Positions 7,157 to 16,410 of a stretch of 64,000 nt of DNA are shown here, in pieces. The DNA comes from Anaerococcus vaginalis (lineage in GTDB: Bacteria > Bacillota > Clostridia > Tissierellales > Peptoniphilaceae): NCBI GenBank assembly GCA_018363915.1, contig JAGZMY010000005.1:62001-126000 (forward strand). Reading direction: 5' to 3'. Positions within the stretch are counted from its first letter, which is position 1. The number at the start of each line of letters is the position of its first letter. The notes under the pieces are model-generated. The model saw only the letters and a program-made list of their open reading frames with translations. It was not told the origin of the DNA and ran no database searches. Both the position numbers and the translations under genes were made by a program.

Positions 7157-8913
7157 AAAATATTTTAAAATTATTAAAAAAAATAAATGAAATACACAAA
7201 AATTTCATCAAAAAATTTGTAATTTTTTCTCTTCTTATGGGAATACTTCCTCTTTTTTCTATTATTGCACCAAAATTAATAATTGATGAAATATACGGAC
7301 AAAAAAGATTAAAAATAATTTTTATAATTGCTTTTCTAGTTTTAATTTTTGATTTGATTAGGGGATTAGTTAATAAATTAAATGCAAATTTACTCACAGA
7401 ATCTTTTGAATCTTTTTTTGATGTCTATACTTTTAAATTAAGTGAAAAGGCCATTAAGCTACCAGTAGAAAAATCGGATAGTAAAACAGTTCAAGATGAA
7501 ATGGAAAAAGCTCATTATGCTATTTTCGAAATTTTTAAAATATATGATTTATTTGCAATAACAATAAACTCTACAATTACAGGTATTTTCTCTTTAATAA
7601 TTCTTATGAAATTGTCGTATTATGTTGTTTTTGTAATAATTTTTCTAATACTTCTAAATAGAAAAATTGTAGAGCTAATTAAGAAAAATGAATTAGACTA
7701 TCAAAAAAATGATATACCAAAACTAAGGGCTTACAGATTTTTTATAAATTTTTCTCAAGACCATAGATATTTTAAAGATATAAAAATTTATAATGGAGAA
7801 GATTTTATTTTAAAAAAATCTGAAATTTTTCATCAAAAATTGGTAAAAAATTCTAGTGCATATTATACAAAAAATGGAATTTATGTTGGGCTTATGAATG
7901 TATTTTCTAATTTTTCTATACTTGGATCTTTGTTTTTTCTTGTAGTAAAGCTTATAGAAAAAGCCATAAGCCTTGCTGATTTTACTTTATATTTTAACTC
8001 ATTAATAAGTTTAATAAATGCAAGCAAGGAAATACAAAAAAATTATGCCCAAGTAATTGCATTTAATGAGCAACTACAAAGCTTATTTGATTTTTTAAAT
8101 CAAAAAGAAGAAAATTTTGATGAGGGAAAAATCAAAAAAATAAACACAGAGAAAATCACTATTAAATTTGATAATGTAAGTTTTAAATATCCAAAATCAA
8201 AGGAAAATATTTTGGAAAATTGCTCTTTTGAAATTAAAAATGGAGAAACCGTAGCTCTTGTGGGGAAAAATGGTGCTGGAAAATCTACAATTGTAAAACT
8301 TTTGTGCAAATTTTATAAGCCTACAAAAGGAAATATTTATTTGAATGGGATTAATATAAATGATATTGACACAAAAACATATTACAAAATCCTCTCCCCA
8401 ACTTTTCAAGATTTTAGATTATTTCCATTTAGAATTTCTGAAAATATTTCAGCAAATTTATTAGATGATATTACAAATTATCAAAGAGAAAAAATGGATG
8501 AATCTTTTTATCTTTTAAATTTGAAATCTTGGATAGATGGTCTTGTAAATAAAGAAGACACATTCTTAACTTTCCTTTTTTCAAAAAATTCTGTCGAACC
8601 ATCTGGTGGAATCGGACAAAAACTTGCTCTATCAAGATCAATGGTCCATGAGGGGAAATTTTTTATAATGGATGAGCCAACAAGTGCTCTTGATCCAAGA
8701 AGTGAACAAGAAATTTTTGAAAAAATGCTGGATATTTCAAAAGGACAAACTTCGCTTTTTATTTCTCACAGGCTTTCATCAACAAAATATGCTGATAGGA
8801 TTATTGTTTGTGATAATAAAAAAATTACAGAAAATGGAAATCATGAAAAGCTAATGAAAGATGATGGACTTTATAAAAAAATGTATTTAAGCCAAGCAAA
8901 ACTTTATGATTAA
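7153..8913 (+). CDS. ABC transporter half-protein (TMD-NBD), second of a pair
   Basis: A 586-residue partner of the preceding half-transporter, coupled to it by an ATGA overlap (7153-7156). The N-terminal 310 residues hold the membrane segments (VIFSLLMGILPLFSIIAP; VVFVIIFLILLNRK). The NBD has Walker A GKNGAGKST, Q-loop FQDFRLFPF, an altered signature PSGGIGQK in place of LSGGQ, Walker B FFIMDEPTSALD and H-loop SHRLSS. Unlike many heterodimeric exporters, both partners keep Glu after Walker B and the switch His, so neither site is obviously dead. It is the last gene before a hairpin terminator at 8922. The substrate is unknown; the peptide encoded just upstream of the pair is the natural candidate. 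Confidence 0.85.
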   Translation: MKNILKLLKKINEIHKNFIKKFVIFSLLMGILPLFSIIAPKLIIDEIYGQKRLKIIFIIAFLVLIFDLIRGLVNKLNANLLTESFESFFDVYTFKLSEKAIKLPVEKSDSKTVQDEMEKAHYAIFEIFKIYDLFAITINSTITGIFSLIILMKLSYYVVFVIIFLILLNRKIVELIKKNELDYQKNDIPKLRAYRFFINFSQDHRYFKDIKIYNGEDFILKKSEIFHQKLVKNSSAYYTKNGIYVGLMNVFSNFSILGSLFFLVVKLIEKAISLADFTLYFNSLISLINASKEIQKNYAQVIAFNEQLQSLFDFLNQKEENFDEGKIKKINTEKITIKFDNVSFKYPKSKENILENCSFEIKNGETVALVGKNGAGKSTIVKLLCKFYKPTKGNIYLNGININDIDTKTYYKILSPTFQDFRLFPFRISENISANLLDDITNYQREKMDESFYLLNLKSWIDGLVNKEDTFLTFLFSKNSVEPSGGIGQKLALSRSMVHEGKFFIMDEPTSALDPRSEQEIFEKMLDISKGQTSLFISHRLSSTKYADRIIVCDNKKITENGNHEKLMKDDGLYKKMYLSQAKLYD

Positions 8914-8921
8914 TATAATTT

Positions 8922-8956
8922 ATTACAATAAAAGACTATTATAGTATTGTAATTTT
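8922..8956 (+). terminator. Terminator after the ABC pair
   Basis: ATTACAATA (8922-8930) and TATTGTAAT (8945-8953) give a 9-bp stem followed by TTTTG. The stem is AT-only, so it is probably weak. Confidence 0.5.
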
Positions 8957-9005
8957 GTTGAATTAATGTAGAATATTATTAAAATAAATGAAAGAGGTAT
9001 GAAAA

Positions 9006-10196
9006 ATGAAAAAGAAAAGCTTTTTCAATTCATTAGTTTTTAAGCTAGTGATGGGAATTATTGTAGGAATTATTATTGGACAAATTTCAAATGAATCTGC
9101 AATTTTGGTAGTTAGTTCGATAAAAACAATTCTTGGAGATTTGATAGGATATATTGTTCCTTTGATTATTCTAGGTTTTGTTACACCTGCTATTGTTTCA
9201 TTAAAAGAAAATGCAGGAAAAATTCTAACTGTAACTTTATTGATTTGCTACCTTTCATCAATTGGTGCAGGAACTTTTAGTTTTTTAGCTGGAAAAGCTA
9301 TTATTCCTCATTTAAATATTGCATCCAATGTGGCAGGAGCAAAAGAAATTCCAGAATCTATTTTTAAATTATCAATAGAGCCAATAATGCCAGTTATGAC
9401 AGCTCTTGTAACATCAATTATTTTTGGTATAGCAGTTATTCTTACCAAATCAAAAACATGGGAAAATTTATTATTGGAACTTAATAATATTGTTTTAAAA
9501 ATCGTAGACGTTGTCGTAATTAATATGCTACCTTTTTATATAGCTTCAACTTTTGCAGTTTTATCTTATGAAGGAGTAGTTTTACAAGAATTGCCTGTAT
9601 TTTTGAAAATAATTTTAATAGTAATAGTTGGACATTTTATTTGGATGACACTTTTATATTCTTTGGGAGGACTTTTCTCAAAAACAAATCCAAAAGAAGT
9701 TTTTGGTCATTATTTACCAGCTTACCTTACAGCCTTAGGAACAATGTCATCAGCAGCAACCCTTTCAGTTGCCTTAAAATGTGCTAGAAAATCAAAAACC
9801 TTAGATCCAAAAATAAGAGATTTTGTAATTCCACTTTGTGCTAACACACATCTTTGCGGTTCAGTTTTAACAGAAGTATTTTTTGTTATGACGGTTTCAA
9901 AAATTTTAACAGGACAAGTTCCATCAAACACAAATATGATTGTATTTATTGCATTGCTTGGAATTTTTGCAATAGCAGCTCCAGGAGTTCCTGGAGGAAC
10001 AGTAGTTGCAAGTTTAGGATTAATTATTTCTGTCTTAGGATTTAACGATACAGGAACAGCTCTTATGCTTTCAATATTTGCCCTTCAAGATTCATTCGGA
10101 ACAGCTTGTAATGTAACAGGCGATGGAGCAATTGCTCTTATGGTTACAGGAATTTTTAATAGAGTTCCAAAAGAAGCTAAAGAAATTGAAGAATAA
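9006..10196 (+). CDS. Dicarboxylate/amino acid:cation symporter (DAACS/SDF family)
   Basis: A 396-residue inner-membrane Na+- or H+-coupled symporter of the glutamate/dicarboxylate family, which uses an elevator mechanism. Hydrophobic segments start at VFKLVMGIIVGIIIGQIS and continue through about eight helices. The C-terminal transport core shows GTMSSAATLSVAL (the Ser-rich HP1 loop), APGVPGGTVVASLG (HP2 region) and GTACNVTGDGAIALMVTG, where the usual substrate and Na+ ligands lie. The length is normal. The start at 9006 follows GAGGT at 8 bases; an earlier ATG at 8999 is out of frame. Substrate (serine/threonine, glutamate or C4-dicarboxylate) cannot be settled from sequence alone. A single-gene unit ending in a strong bidirectional terminator. 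Confidence 0.88.
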   Translation: MKKKSFFNSLVFKLVMGIIVGIIIGQISNESAILVVSSIKTILGDLIGYIVPLIILGFVTPAIVSLKENAGKILTVTLLICYLSSIGAGTFSFLAGKAIIPHLNIASNVAGAKEIPESIFKLSIEPIMPVMTALVTSIIFGIAVILTKSKTWENLLLELNNIVLKIVDVVVINMLPFYIASTFAVLSYEGVVLQELPVFLKIILIVIVGHFIWMTLLYSLGGLFSKTNPKEVFGHYLPAYLTALGTMSSAATLSVALKCARKSKTLDPKIRDFVIPLCANTHLCGSVLTEVFFVMTVSKILTGQVPSNTNMIVFIALLGIFAIAAPGVPGGTVVASLGLIISVLGFNDTGTALMLSIFALQDSFGTACNVTGDGAIALMVTGIFNRVPKEAKEIEE

Positions 10197-10237
10197 AAAA
10201 ATAATGCTATACTTTTTGTATAGCATTATTTTTTTTG
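10193..10237. terminator. Bidirectional terminator between convergent symporter and nhaC
   Basis: AATAATGCTATA (10200-10211) pairs perfectly with TATAGCATTATT (10219-10230), a 12-bp stem with T-runs on both strands, serving the plus-strand symporter and the minus-strand nhaC. Confidence 0.88.
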
Positions 10238-10264
10238 AAAGAAAAGCTTATTTACATGGAGGAT

Positions 10265-11818
10265 TTAAAGTGAAATTTTTGGAGCTTTTCCTTCTTTTCT
10301 TAATTTATCTAATTGATTTGTTGCATAAATTTCTACTTCTTTTGGTGCGTGTGCTTTCTTTTTCATTTTTGTTTTTCCAAAAATATTTGTGTATGAACCA
10401 TCTGCCCAAAATATATTTATTTTAAAATACGCTGTTAATAGAGCATATATTGGATTTATTAAATTTACAAATGCAAATGGGAAATAATAAAGAGGATTTA
10501 CTCCCAAAGTTTTCATTTGATAAGCTCCACAGGCTGTCCATGGAAACATAACTGCCCACAAAGTTCCTGCATCTTCTAATGTTCTTGATAAAAAATTTCT
10601 TGAAAGACCCATATCATCATATTTATCTTCATAAAGTGGAGCTGGAACTCCAATGCCTAAAAATTGATCACACATAGTTGCATCGCAAAAAATTGAAGTT
10701 GCCATTGTAGTAAATACTAGTCCGCCCACTGAATTAATTTTTTCTTTTAAGTGAGCAAATAATTTTTCAACAACTCCAGATTTTTCTAAAGCCCCTCCAA
10801 AAGACACGGCTAATAAAATTAAATTTATAGTCCACATTTGATTATCCATTCCTCCCTTTGCCAAAGCTTGATCAACAAAAGCATTTCCTGTTTCAATATC
10901 TGGACCATAGTGTAAAATTGAAAAAATTTTAGCAAGAGATCTTGGTTCTTGAAAAATTAAAGAAAAAATAATTCCAACTACAACAGAAATCATTACACCA
11001 GCCAAGCCTTCAATTCTTAATACACAAACTAAAATTATAATTACAATCGGAAGTAAGACCAAAGGATTTAAATTAAAATTATTTGCAAGAGAAGTTTTTA
11101 TGCCTTCTGCAATTGTTGGATCATAATTAACAACATTTGCCCTAAGTCCCAAAATCGTATATAAAATTAAAGAAATTATAAAAACTGGACCAGTTGTAGA
11201 AATCATTGCAGTAACGTGATCAAACAAACCAGTTTTTGAAACACCAGCTGCAAGATTTGTAGTATCTGATAAGGGAGAAAATTTATCTCCAATATAAGCA
11301 CCAGAAATTACCATACCAGCACTAATCGCTGGATTAATTCCCATTCCCTTTCCTATTGTCATAAATGCAATTCCAATTGTTGCTGTTGCAGTCCAAGAAG
11401 ATCCACAAGCAAGACTTACAATCGCTGTTATGATACAACCAATTGGCAAAAATAATTTTGGATTTAATAAATCAAGCCCATAATAAATAAGAGCTGGAAT
11501 TGTTCCACTAATCATAAAAGAAGAAACCAAAAGGCCTACAGTAAGTAAAATTAAAATTGCATCAAGAGTTGTGCTAATCCTATTAATCATTCCATTAATC
11601 ATCTCTTTAAAAGAATGACCGCAAATCATTCCAACCAAACAAGCAACAATTATTCCACAAATTAAAGGCATGTGTGCCCCATCATAAATAGATTCAAATT
11701 TTCCATCAACTTTTTCTTTTGCAAAAGCAAATACATAAATCATCAAAGACACCATAGTTATAATCGGCAAAATCGCTTCAAAAAAACTAGGTAACCTAAT
11801 TGATTTTTCTTTTTTCAT
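10265..11818 (-). CDS. nhaC: Na+/H+ antiporter of the NhaC family
   Basis: A 517-residue membrane antiporter that exchanges Na+ (or another organic or inorganic ion) for protons; relatives include malate/lactate antiporters. The N-terminus MKKEKSIRLPSFFEAILPI is followed by at least ten hydrophobic helices. Family-conserved stretches include GSSWTATATIGIAF, ISGAYIGDKFSPLSDTTNLA and a central STSIFCDATMCDQF-type segment (read here as ATSIFCDATMCDQFLG). I start at 11818 because AAAGGA lies 6 bases upstream; the in-frame ATG at 11833 has no ribosome-binding site. It is monocistronic, with a consensus promoter and a 9-bp inverted repeat just after the expected transcription start. The exact substrate pair is not certain. 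Confidence 0.88.
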   Translation of the reverse strand: MKKEKSIRLPSFFEAILPIITMVSLMIYVFAFAKEKVDGKFESIYDGAHMPLICGIIVACLVGMICGHSFKEMINGMINRISTTLDAILILLTVGLLVSSFMISGTIPALIYYGLDLLNPKLFLPIGCIITAIVSLACGSSWTATATIGIAFMTIGKGMGINPAISAGMVISGAYIGDKFSPLSDTTNLAAGVSKTGLFDHVTAMISTTGPVFIISLILYTILGLRANVVNYDPTIAEGIKTSLANNFNLNPLVLLPIVIIILVCVLRIEGLAGVMISVVVGIIFSLIFQEPRSLAKIFSILHYGPDIETGNAFVDQALAKGGMDNQMWTINLILLAVSFGGALEKSGVVEKLFAHLKEKINSVGGLVFTTMATSIFCDATMCDQFLGIGVPAPLYEDKYDDMGLSRNFLSRTLEDAGTLWAVMFPWTACGAYQMKTLGVNPLYYFPFAFVNLINPIYALLTAYFKINIFWADGSYTNIFGKTKMKKKAHAPKEVEIYATNQLDKLRKEGKAPKISL

Positions 11819-11861
11819 ATTAATTCCTTTCATAGTAAATTATATTTTATTATAACGCCTT

Positions 11862-11887
11862 GATAAAATTATATGTTAAATTTTATC
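11862..11887. promoter_or_regulatory. Inverted repeat in the nhaC leader (candidate operator)
   Basis: GATAAAATT (11862-11870) and AATTTTATC (11879-11887) are perfect complements with an 8-base spacer, beginning roughly at the predicted transcription start of nhaC. No T-run follows, so an operator or a leader hairpin is likelier than a terminator. Confidence 0.4.
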
Positions 11888-11895
11888 GTATAATT

Positions 11896-11924
11896 ATTTT
11901 ACAATATCAAGAGCTTATTGTCAA
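11896..11924 (-). promoter_or_regulatory. Promoter of nhaC
   Basis: On the minus strand TTGACA (11924-11919), 17 bases, TAAAAT (11901-11896). The start codon at 11818 leaves a 5' leader of about 70 bases. Confidence 0.7.
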
Positions 11925-12122
11925 TTTTGATTTTAATTATTTTATTTTGTTATCTAGATAAAGTAAAATAATTAAATCATAACCCATTAAAATAAATGGC
12001 TAAGTTAAATTTTTAATTTAAATAAGAATTAATTTTTTTCTCTTAAAAATTTCAGTAAGCTTTAAAAATTTTAAAAATTCTTAAAAGCTTTCAATTTATT
12101 TTATTTTTTGACTATTTACATA
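11925..12122. other. AT-rich intergenic stretch without recognisable genes
   Basis: Between the nhaC promoter and the DUF2871 terminator I see only AT-rich sequence with short imperfect dyads (for example AGCTTTAAAAATT near 12058). No reading frame with a ribosome-binding site and no RNA motif is apparent. Confidence 0.5.
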
Positions 12123-12180
12123 AAAAAAAAGGACTATAGAAAAATTATTAATAATCATAATTTACCTACAGTCCCTTTTA
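12123..12180 (-). terminator. Terminator of the marR-ABC-DUF2871 operon
   Basis: On the minus strand GGGACTGTAG and CTATAGTCC pair imperfectly across an AT-rich loop, and a run of nine T residues follows (complement of 12122-12130). Confidence 0.7.
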
Positions 12181-12197
12181 ATTTTCATTTGTAATTT

Positions 12198-12611
12198 TTA
12201 TTTTGCAATAGATTTTAAAGACTTAAAGAAAAAGTAAAATGCTACTGCCATCAATATATGAAATACTCCTGCTATTCCTGAAATTGACATATCCATTGCT
12301 TTTGTCAATTGGCTAGCGTTTACTTGTGTTAGGCCTCTTACAAACATTGTAAGACTTGTTCCTACTAGAGCAATGTTATAAACCTTATAAAATCTTGAGA
12401 AAAATTTTGTTTTTATTAAATCATCATTGCTATATACGTAAGCTCCTATTACCAAAAATACTAACATTCCCAAAACTAAAACGTGAGGATGGACTTTTGA
12501 AAGACTTGTTAGTCCTGTAAATCCTTTAAATTTTGTATATTCTCTATAAAAAGCTCCTGCTGTCAAGCCATAAATCATATAAAACATTGCTGTGTTGATT
12601 ATTTTTTTCAA
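12198..12611 (-). CDS. DUF2871 family membrane protein
   Basis: A 137-residue protein with four hydrophobic segments: around residues 5-20, 42-62 (HVLVLGMLVFLVIGAYV), 78-92 and 108-128. The N-terminal pattern YGLTAGAFYREYTKFKGFTG followed by LSKVHPHVLVLG matches the DUF2871 family, whose function is unknown; the conserved HPH could bind a metal or haem, but that is speculation. The start is a TTG with GGAGA 7 bases upstream. It begins 12 bases after the end of the second ABC subunit, so it belongs to the marR-ABC-ABC operon and ends at a terminator. The context suggests co-expression with the exporter, not a defined role. Confidence 0.8.
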   Translation of the reverse strand: MKKIINTAMFYMIYGLTAGAFYREYTKFKGFTGLTSLSKVHPHVLVLGMLVFLVIGAYVYSNDDLIKTKFFSRFYKVYNIALVGTSLTMFVRGLTQVNASQLTKAMDMSISGIAGVFHILMAVAFYFFFKSLKSIAK

Positions 12612-12623
12612 TTATTTCTCCTT

Positions 12624-14657
12624 TTACAAACTAAATTGTGAATTGTAAAGATCAGCGTAGAATCCATTTTTTTCCATCAATTGATTATGGTTTCCTTGTT
12701 CAATTATATTTCCTTCATCCATTACCAAAATCAAATCTGCATTTTTGATTGTTGATAATCTGTGGGCAATTATAAATGATGTTCTTCCTTGTGCTAATTT
12801 ATCCATAGCCTCTTGCACTAATTCTTCACTTCTTGTATCTACGTTTGATGTTGCTTCATCTAAAATCAAAAATGGTTTGTCATCAATCATAGCTCTTGCA
12901 ATTGTAAGAAGTTGCCTTTGTCCTTGGGATACTGAATCGTCATCATCAATTTTTGAATCCAGTCCTTTTGGTAAAGTTTTTATAAAATGGTCTAAGCTTA
13001 CAGATTTTATTACATCTTTTAATCTTTTTTCTGAAATATCTTTTCTATTAAATAAAATATTTTCTCTAATTGTTCCTTTAAATAACCAAGTATCTTGCAA
13101 AACCATGGTAAATAAATCGTGGATATTTTCTCTTTTTAAATCATTTATTGATTTTCCATCAATAATAATATCTCCCTTATTTATTTGGTAAAATTTCATT
13201 AAAAGATTTACCATTGTTGTTTTACCAGCTCCTGTTGGTCCAACTATTGCAACTTTTTGTCCTTTTTTAATATCAGCTGAAAAATTTGTAATAGTTGGTT
13301 TTTTATTTCCTTCATAGCTAAATTCAACATTTTTAAATTCAATATTTCCTACAGATTTTTGTGGATCTAAATATTCAGTTTTTTCTTTTTCATCATCCAT
13401 TTCTTTTTCATCAAGAAATTCAAAAACTCTCTCACTACTTGCTGCTGTTGATTGAATTGATGTCATAGCTTGTCCGATTTGTGAAAGTGGAGATGTAAAT
13501 AATCTAACGTAAGACATAAAAGCAACAATTACTCCAAAAGTAATTTTCCCTTTAATTGTCAAAACAGCTCCTACAATACAAATTGCAACGTAGCCCAAGT
13601 TTCCAATAAAAATCATTAAAGGCATCATTAATCCTGACAAAAATTGGCTCATTTGGTTTGCTTTATAAACATCATAATTAGCCTTATCAAATTTATCTAG
13701 AACATAATTTTTGGCATTGTATGATTTTACAATATTTAAGCCAGAATAAACTTCTTCAATGTGTCCATTCAATTTCCCAAGTGATTTTTGTCGCATTGAA
13801 AAATATTTTTGACTTTTACCAATTATCAAAAACATAAATATAAAACCAAATGTGCTTGAAACAATAGCTGTTACTGCCATTTGCCAATTTGTGTAAAACA
13901 TCATTATAATTGTTCCTAAAAATTGAACGATTGATGAGAAAAGACTTGCCAACGATTGGTTCATTGATTGGGCAATTGTATCAATATCATTTGTAACTCT
14001 TGATAAAATATCTCCGACTGAATTTTTATCAAAAAATGTCAATGGCAGTCTATTAATTTTTTCAGAAATTGAATTTCTTAGTTTTTTTGCAAATCTATTT
14101 GCAACTTCTGTCATTGAAATAGACTGGATAAAGGTAAAAAATGAGCTTATAAAATATAAAAGCGCAACTACAATCGTAATATTTTTTATTTTTTCCAAAT
14201 CCATTTTTGGTTCAATTACTTTTTTTATTGATTTTGGGAATGATTCCAATTTTCTTAACTCTTTTAGCTGATCTTCTTTGGATAAATTTTTCATATCCAT
14301 ATTTTTTCCTTGGTTTTTTTGCATTATTTTTACAAATTCCATTTGATCTTCTACGCTAATTTCAACTCCATCTATTGTTATTGGGACAAGACCTCTATTT
14401 TTCATTCCTTTTTGAATATTTTTAGCAATTGGTTCAATATTTTCTACTCTTGGTCTAATTCCAAGAGAAATTTCATCAACCATATCTGATAATTTATTTG
14501 GAGTAATTATTGTTAAAATTGAACCAACGATAGCAAGCACAATACTAAGTCCTATTAATAATTTAAAATCTTTTAATTCTTTTGTTAATCTTTTTATTGA
14601 TGACTTTAAATCTTTTGGTTTTTCAATTTTCCCTCTTGCATTTCCATGTCTAGCCAT
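12624..14657 (-). CDS. ABC multidrug-type exporter subunit, catalytic partner
   Basis: A 677-residue half-transporter. A basic N-terminus (MARHGNARGKIEKPKD) precedes TM1, and the first external loop holds an insertion of about 100 polar residues (EISVEDQMEFVKIMQKNQGK region), as in LmrD/EfrD-type subunits. The NBD has Walker A GPTGAGKTT, Q-loop VLQDTWLF, signature VSQGQRQLL, Walker B FLILDEATSNVD with catalytic Glu, and IAHRLST with the switch His. With its partner it should form a heterodimer having one competent site. The ATG at 14657 follows AGGAGG; an upstream in-frame GTG would put that site inside the gene. The gene overlaps its partner's end by 8 bases. Drug or lipid export is inferred from family. 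Confidence 0.9.
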   Translation of the reverse strand: MARHGNARGKIEKPKDLKSSIKRLTKELKDFKLLIGLSIVLAIVGSILTIITPNKLSDMVDEISLGIRPRVENIEPIAKNIQKGMKNRGLVPITIDGVEISVEDQMEFVKIMQKNQGKNMDMKNLSKEDQLKELRKLESFPKSIKKVIEPKMDLEKIKNITIVVALLYFISSFFTFIQSISMTEVANRFAKKLRNSISEKINRLPLTFFDKNSVGDILSRVTNDIDTIAQSMNQSLASLFSSIVQFLGTIIMMFYTNWQMAVTAIVSSTFGFIFMFLIIGKSQKYFSMRQKSLGKLNGHIEEVYSGLNIVKSYNAKNYVLDKFDKANYDVYKANQMSQFLSGLMMPLMIFIGNLGYVAICIVGAVLTIKGKITFGVIVAFMSYVRLFTSPLSQIGQAMTSIQSTAASSERVFEFLDEKEMDDEKEKTEYLDPQKSVGNIEFKNVEFSYEGNKKPTITNFSADIKKGQKVAIVGPTGAGKTTMVNLLMKFYQINKGDIIIDGKSINDLKRENIHDLFTMVLQDTWLFKGTIRENILFNRKDISEKRLKDVIKSVSLDHFIKTLPKGLDSKIDDDDSVSQGQRQLLTIARAMIDDKPFLILDEATSNVDTRSEELVQEAMDKLAQGRTSFIIAHRLSTIKNADLILVMDEGNIIEQGNHNQLMEKNGFYADLYNSQFSL

Positions 14658-16410
14658 TGTATAATTCCTCCTCACTTAGTTGAGATAAGGCAATTTCTCT
14701 ATAAACATCACAGTTTTTTAATAATTCTTTGTGGCGTCCTTTTCCAACTATTTTTCCTTGATCTAAAACTATTATTTCGTCTGCATTCATAATAGTTCCA
14801 ATCCTTTGAGCAACTATTAATTTGGTAGAATTTTCTGTAGATTTTTTTAATTCATTTCTCAAAATCGCATCTGTTTTATAGTCAAGCGCTGAAAATGAAT
14901 CATCAAAGATAAATATTTCAGGATCTTTTGCAATTGCTCTTGCTATAGATAATCTTTGTTTTTGTCCTCCAGAAATATTTGTACCACTTTGGGCTATCAT
15001 AGATTTTTTGCCATCGTCCATTTTATTTACAAACTCACTTGCTTGAGCAATGTCCAAAGCATTTTCTATATCTTTATCACTAATTTCTTTTAGTCCTTCT
15101 CCAAAATCTATATTATTTTCTATGCTTTCATTAAACAAAAATGCTTTTTGTGAAACGTAGCCTAATTTATTATATAAATCTTTTAATGAATAATCTCTAA
15201 CATCAATCCCATCTATTAAAATTTTTCCGCCACTTACATCGTAAAATCTTGGAATAAGATTTATCAAAGTAGATTTTCCTGAACCAGTTGAGCCGATAAA
15301 GGCAACAGTTTCTCCCCTGTTTGCTGTAAAAGAAATATTTTCTAAAACTGCTTCTTCTGCATCAGGATATGAGAAATATACATTTTGAAATTCTACTTTT
15401 CCTTTTATGCCATTATCTTTAACTACTCCTTTTCCATCTTCTATTTTAATTTTTGTATTTAATACTTCATTAATACGATCTGCTGAAACATTTGCTCTTG
15501 GTAGCATCATAAAAATAAAGGCTAACATTAAAAATGACATTATAACTTGCATAGCATAAGATGAAAATACAACCATATTTCCAAATAATTCAATTTTTTC
15601 TGCAATCATTGCCCCATCAATTAATCTTGAGCCAATAAAATAAATTGCCAAAGCCAAAAAATTCATTACAAAAAACATAATTGGCATCATTAAAGCAAAC
15701 ATTTTTTGGTTAAAAGTTTGTAAATTTGTTAAATCTGTATTTACTTCTTCAAATTTTTCTTCTTGATATTTTTCAGCATTAAAGGCTCTAATAACTCTAA
15801 TTCCAATTAAATTTTCTCTTGTAACCCTATTTAATTTATCAATTAATTTTTGAACTAATTTAAATTTTGGAACTACAATCGCCATTATTATTCCTACAAC
15901 AACCAACAAAAATACTACAGCTACACTTGTAGCAGCTGACCATTGCCAACTTTTATCAAGAATTTTATTTATAGCCCAAATTGCAGTTATTGGCGATTTT
16001 ATTAACATTTGTAAGCCCATAGCCAAAAACATTTGTACCTGGGTTATATCATTTGTATTTCTTGTAATAAGGCTTGGCGTAGAAAATTCATTTATTTCCT
16101 CACTTGAAAAACTTGTAACCTTATCAAATAATTTTCTTCCAACATTTTTAGAAAATCTGGCAGAAACTGTAGAAATCAAATAACCAGTAATAACTGCACT
16201 AATCATTGAGCCAAAGGCACAAGCCACCATGTAGCCACCATATTTTAAAACTTCATCAAGCTCACTTACTTCAGATTGAACCAACACCGTGATTTTTGAC
16301 ATATAATCAGGCATTTTCAAATCTAAATAAACTTGAAAGACAATAAAAATTATGGCTATTAAACCATAAATTATGTCTATTTTTTTCAAATTTTTAAATA
16401 ATTTTATCAT
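14650..16410 (-). CDS. ABC multidrug-type exporter subunit, degenerate partner
   Basis: A 586-residue half-transporter with six membrane segments (for example IIYGLIAIIFIVFQVYLDL at the start) and an NBD with Walker A GSTGSGKST, signature ISGGQKQR, and Walker B IFIFDDSFSALD. The residue after Walker B is Asp instead of the catalytic Glu, and the switch region reads IVAQRIGTI with Gln replacing His. This is the asymmetric pattern known from LmrC and TM287, so its composite site probably hydrolyses ATP poorly. The gene overlaps marR upstream (16394-16410) and the next ABC gene downstream. A GGAG site lies 9 bases before its ATG. It probably exports drugs or amphipaths under MarR control. Confidence 0.9.
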   Translation of the reverse strand: MIKLFKNLKKIDIIYGLIAIIFIVFQVYLDLKMPDYMSKITVLVQSEVSELDEVLKYGGYMVACAFGSMISAVITGYLISTVSARFSKNVGRKLFDKVTSFSSEEINEFSTPSLITRNTNDITQVQMFLAMGLQMLIKSPITAIWAINKILDKSWQWSAATSVAVVFLLVVVGIIMAIVVPKFKLVQKLIDKLNRVTRENLIGIRVIRAFNAEKYQEEKFEEVNTDLTNLQTFNQKMFALMMPIMFFVMNFLALAIYFIGSRLIDGAMIAEKIELFGNMVVFSSYAMQVIMSFLMLAFIFMMLPRANVSADRINEVLNTKIKIEDGKGVVKDNGIKGKVEFQNVYFSYPDAEEAVLENISFTANRGETVAFIGSTGSGKSTLINLIPRFYDVSGGKILIDGIDVRDYSLKDLYNKLGYVSQKAFLFNESIENNIDFGEGLKEISDKDIENALDIAQASEFVNKMDDGKKSMIAQSGTNISGGQKQRLSIARAIAKDPEIFIFDDSFSALDYKTDAILRNELKKSTENSTKLIVAQRIGTIMNADEIIVLDQGKIVGKGRHKELLKNCDVYREIALSQLSEEELYNG

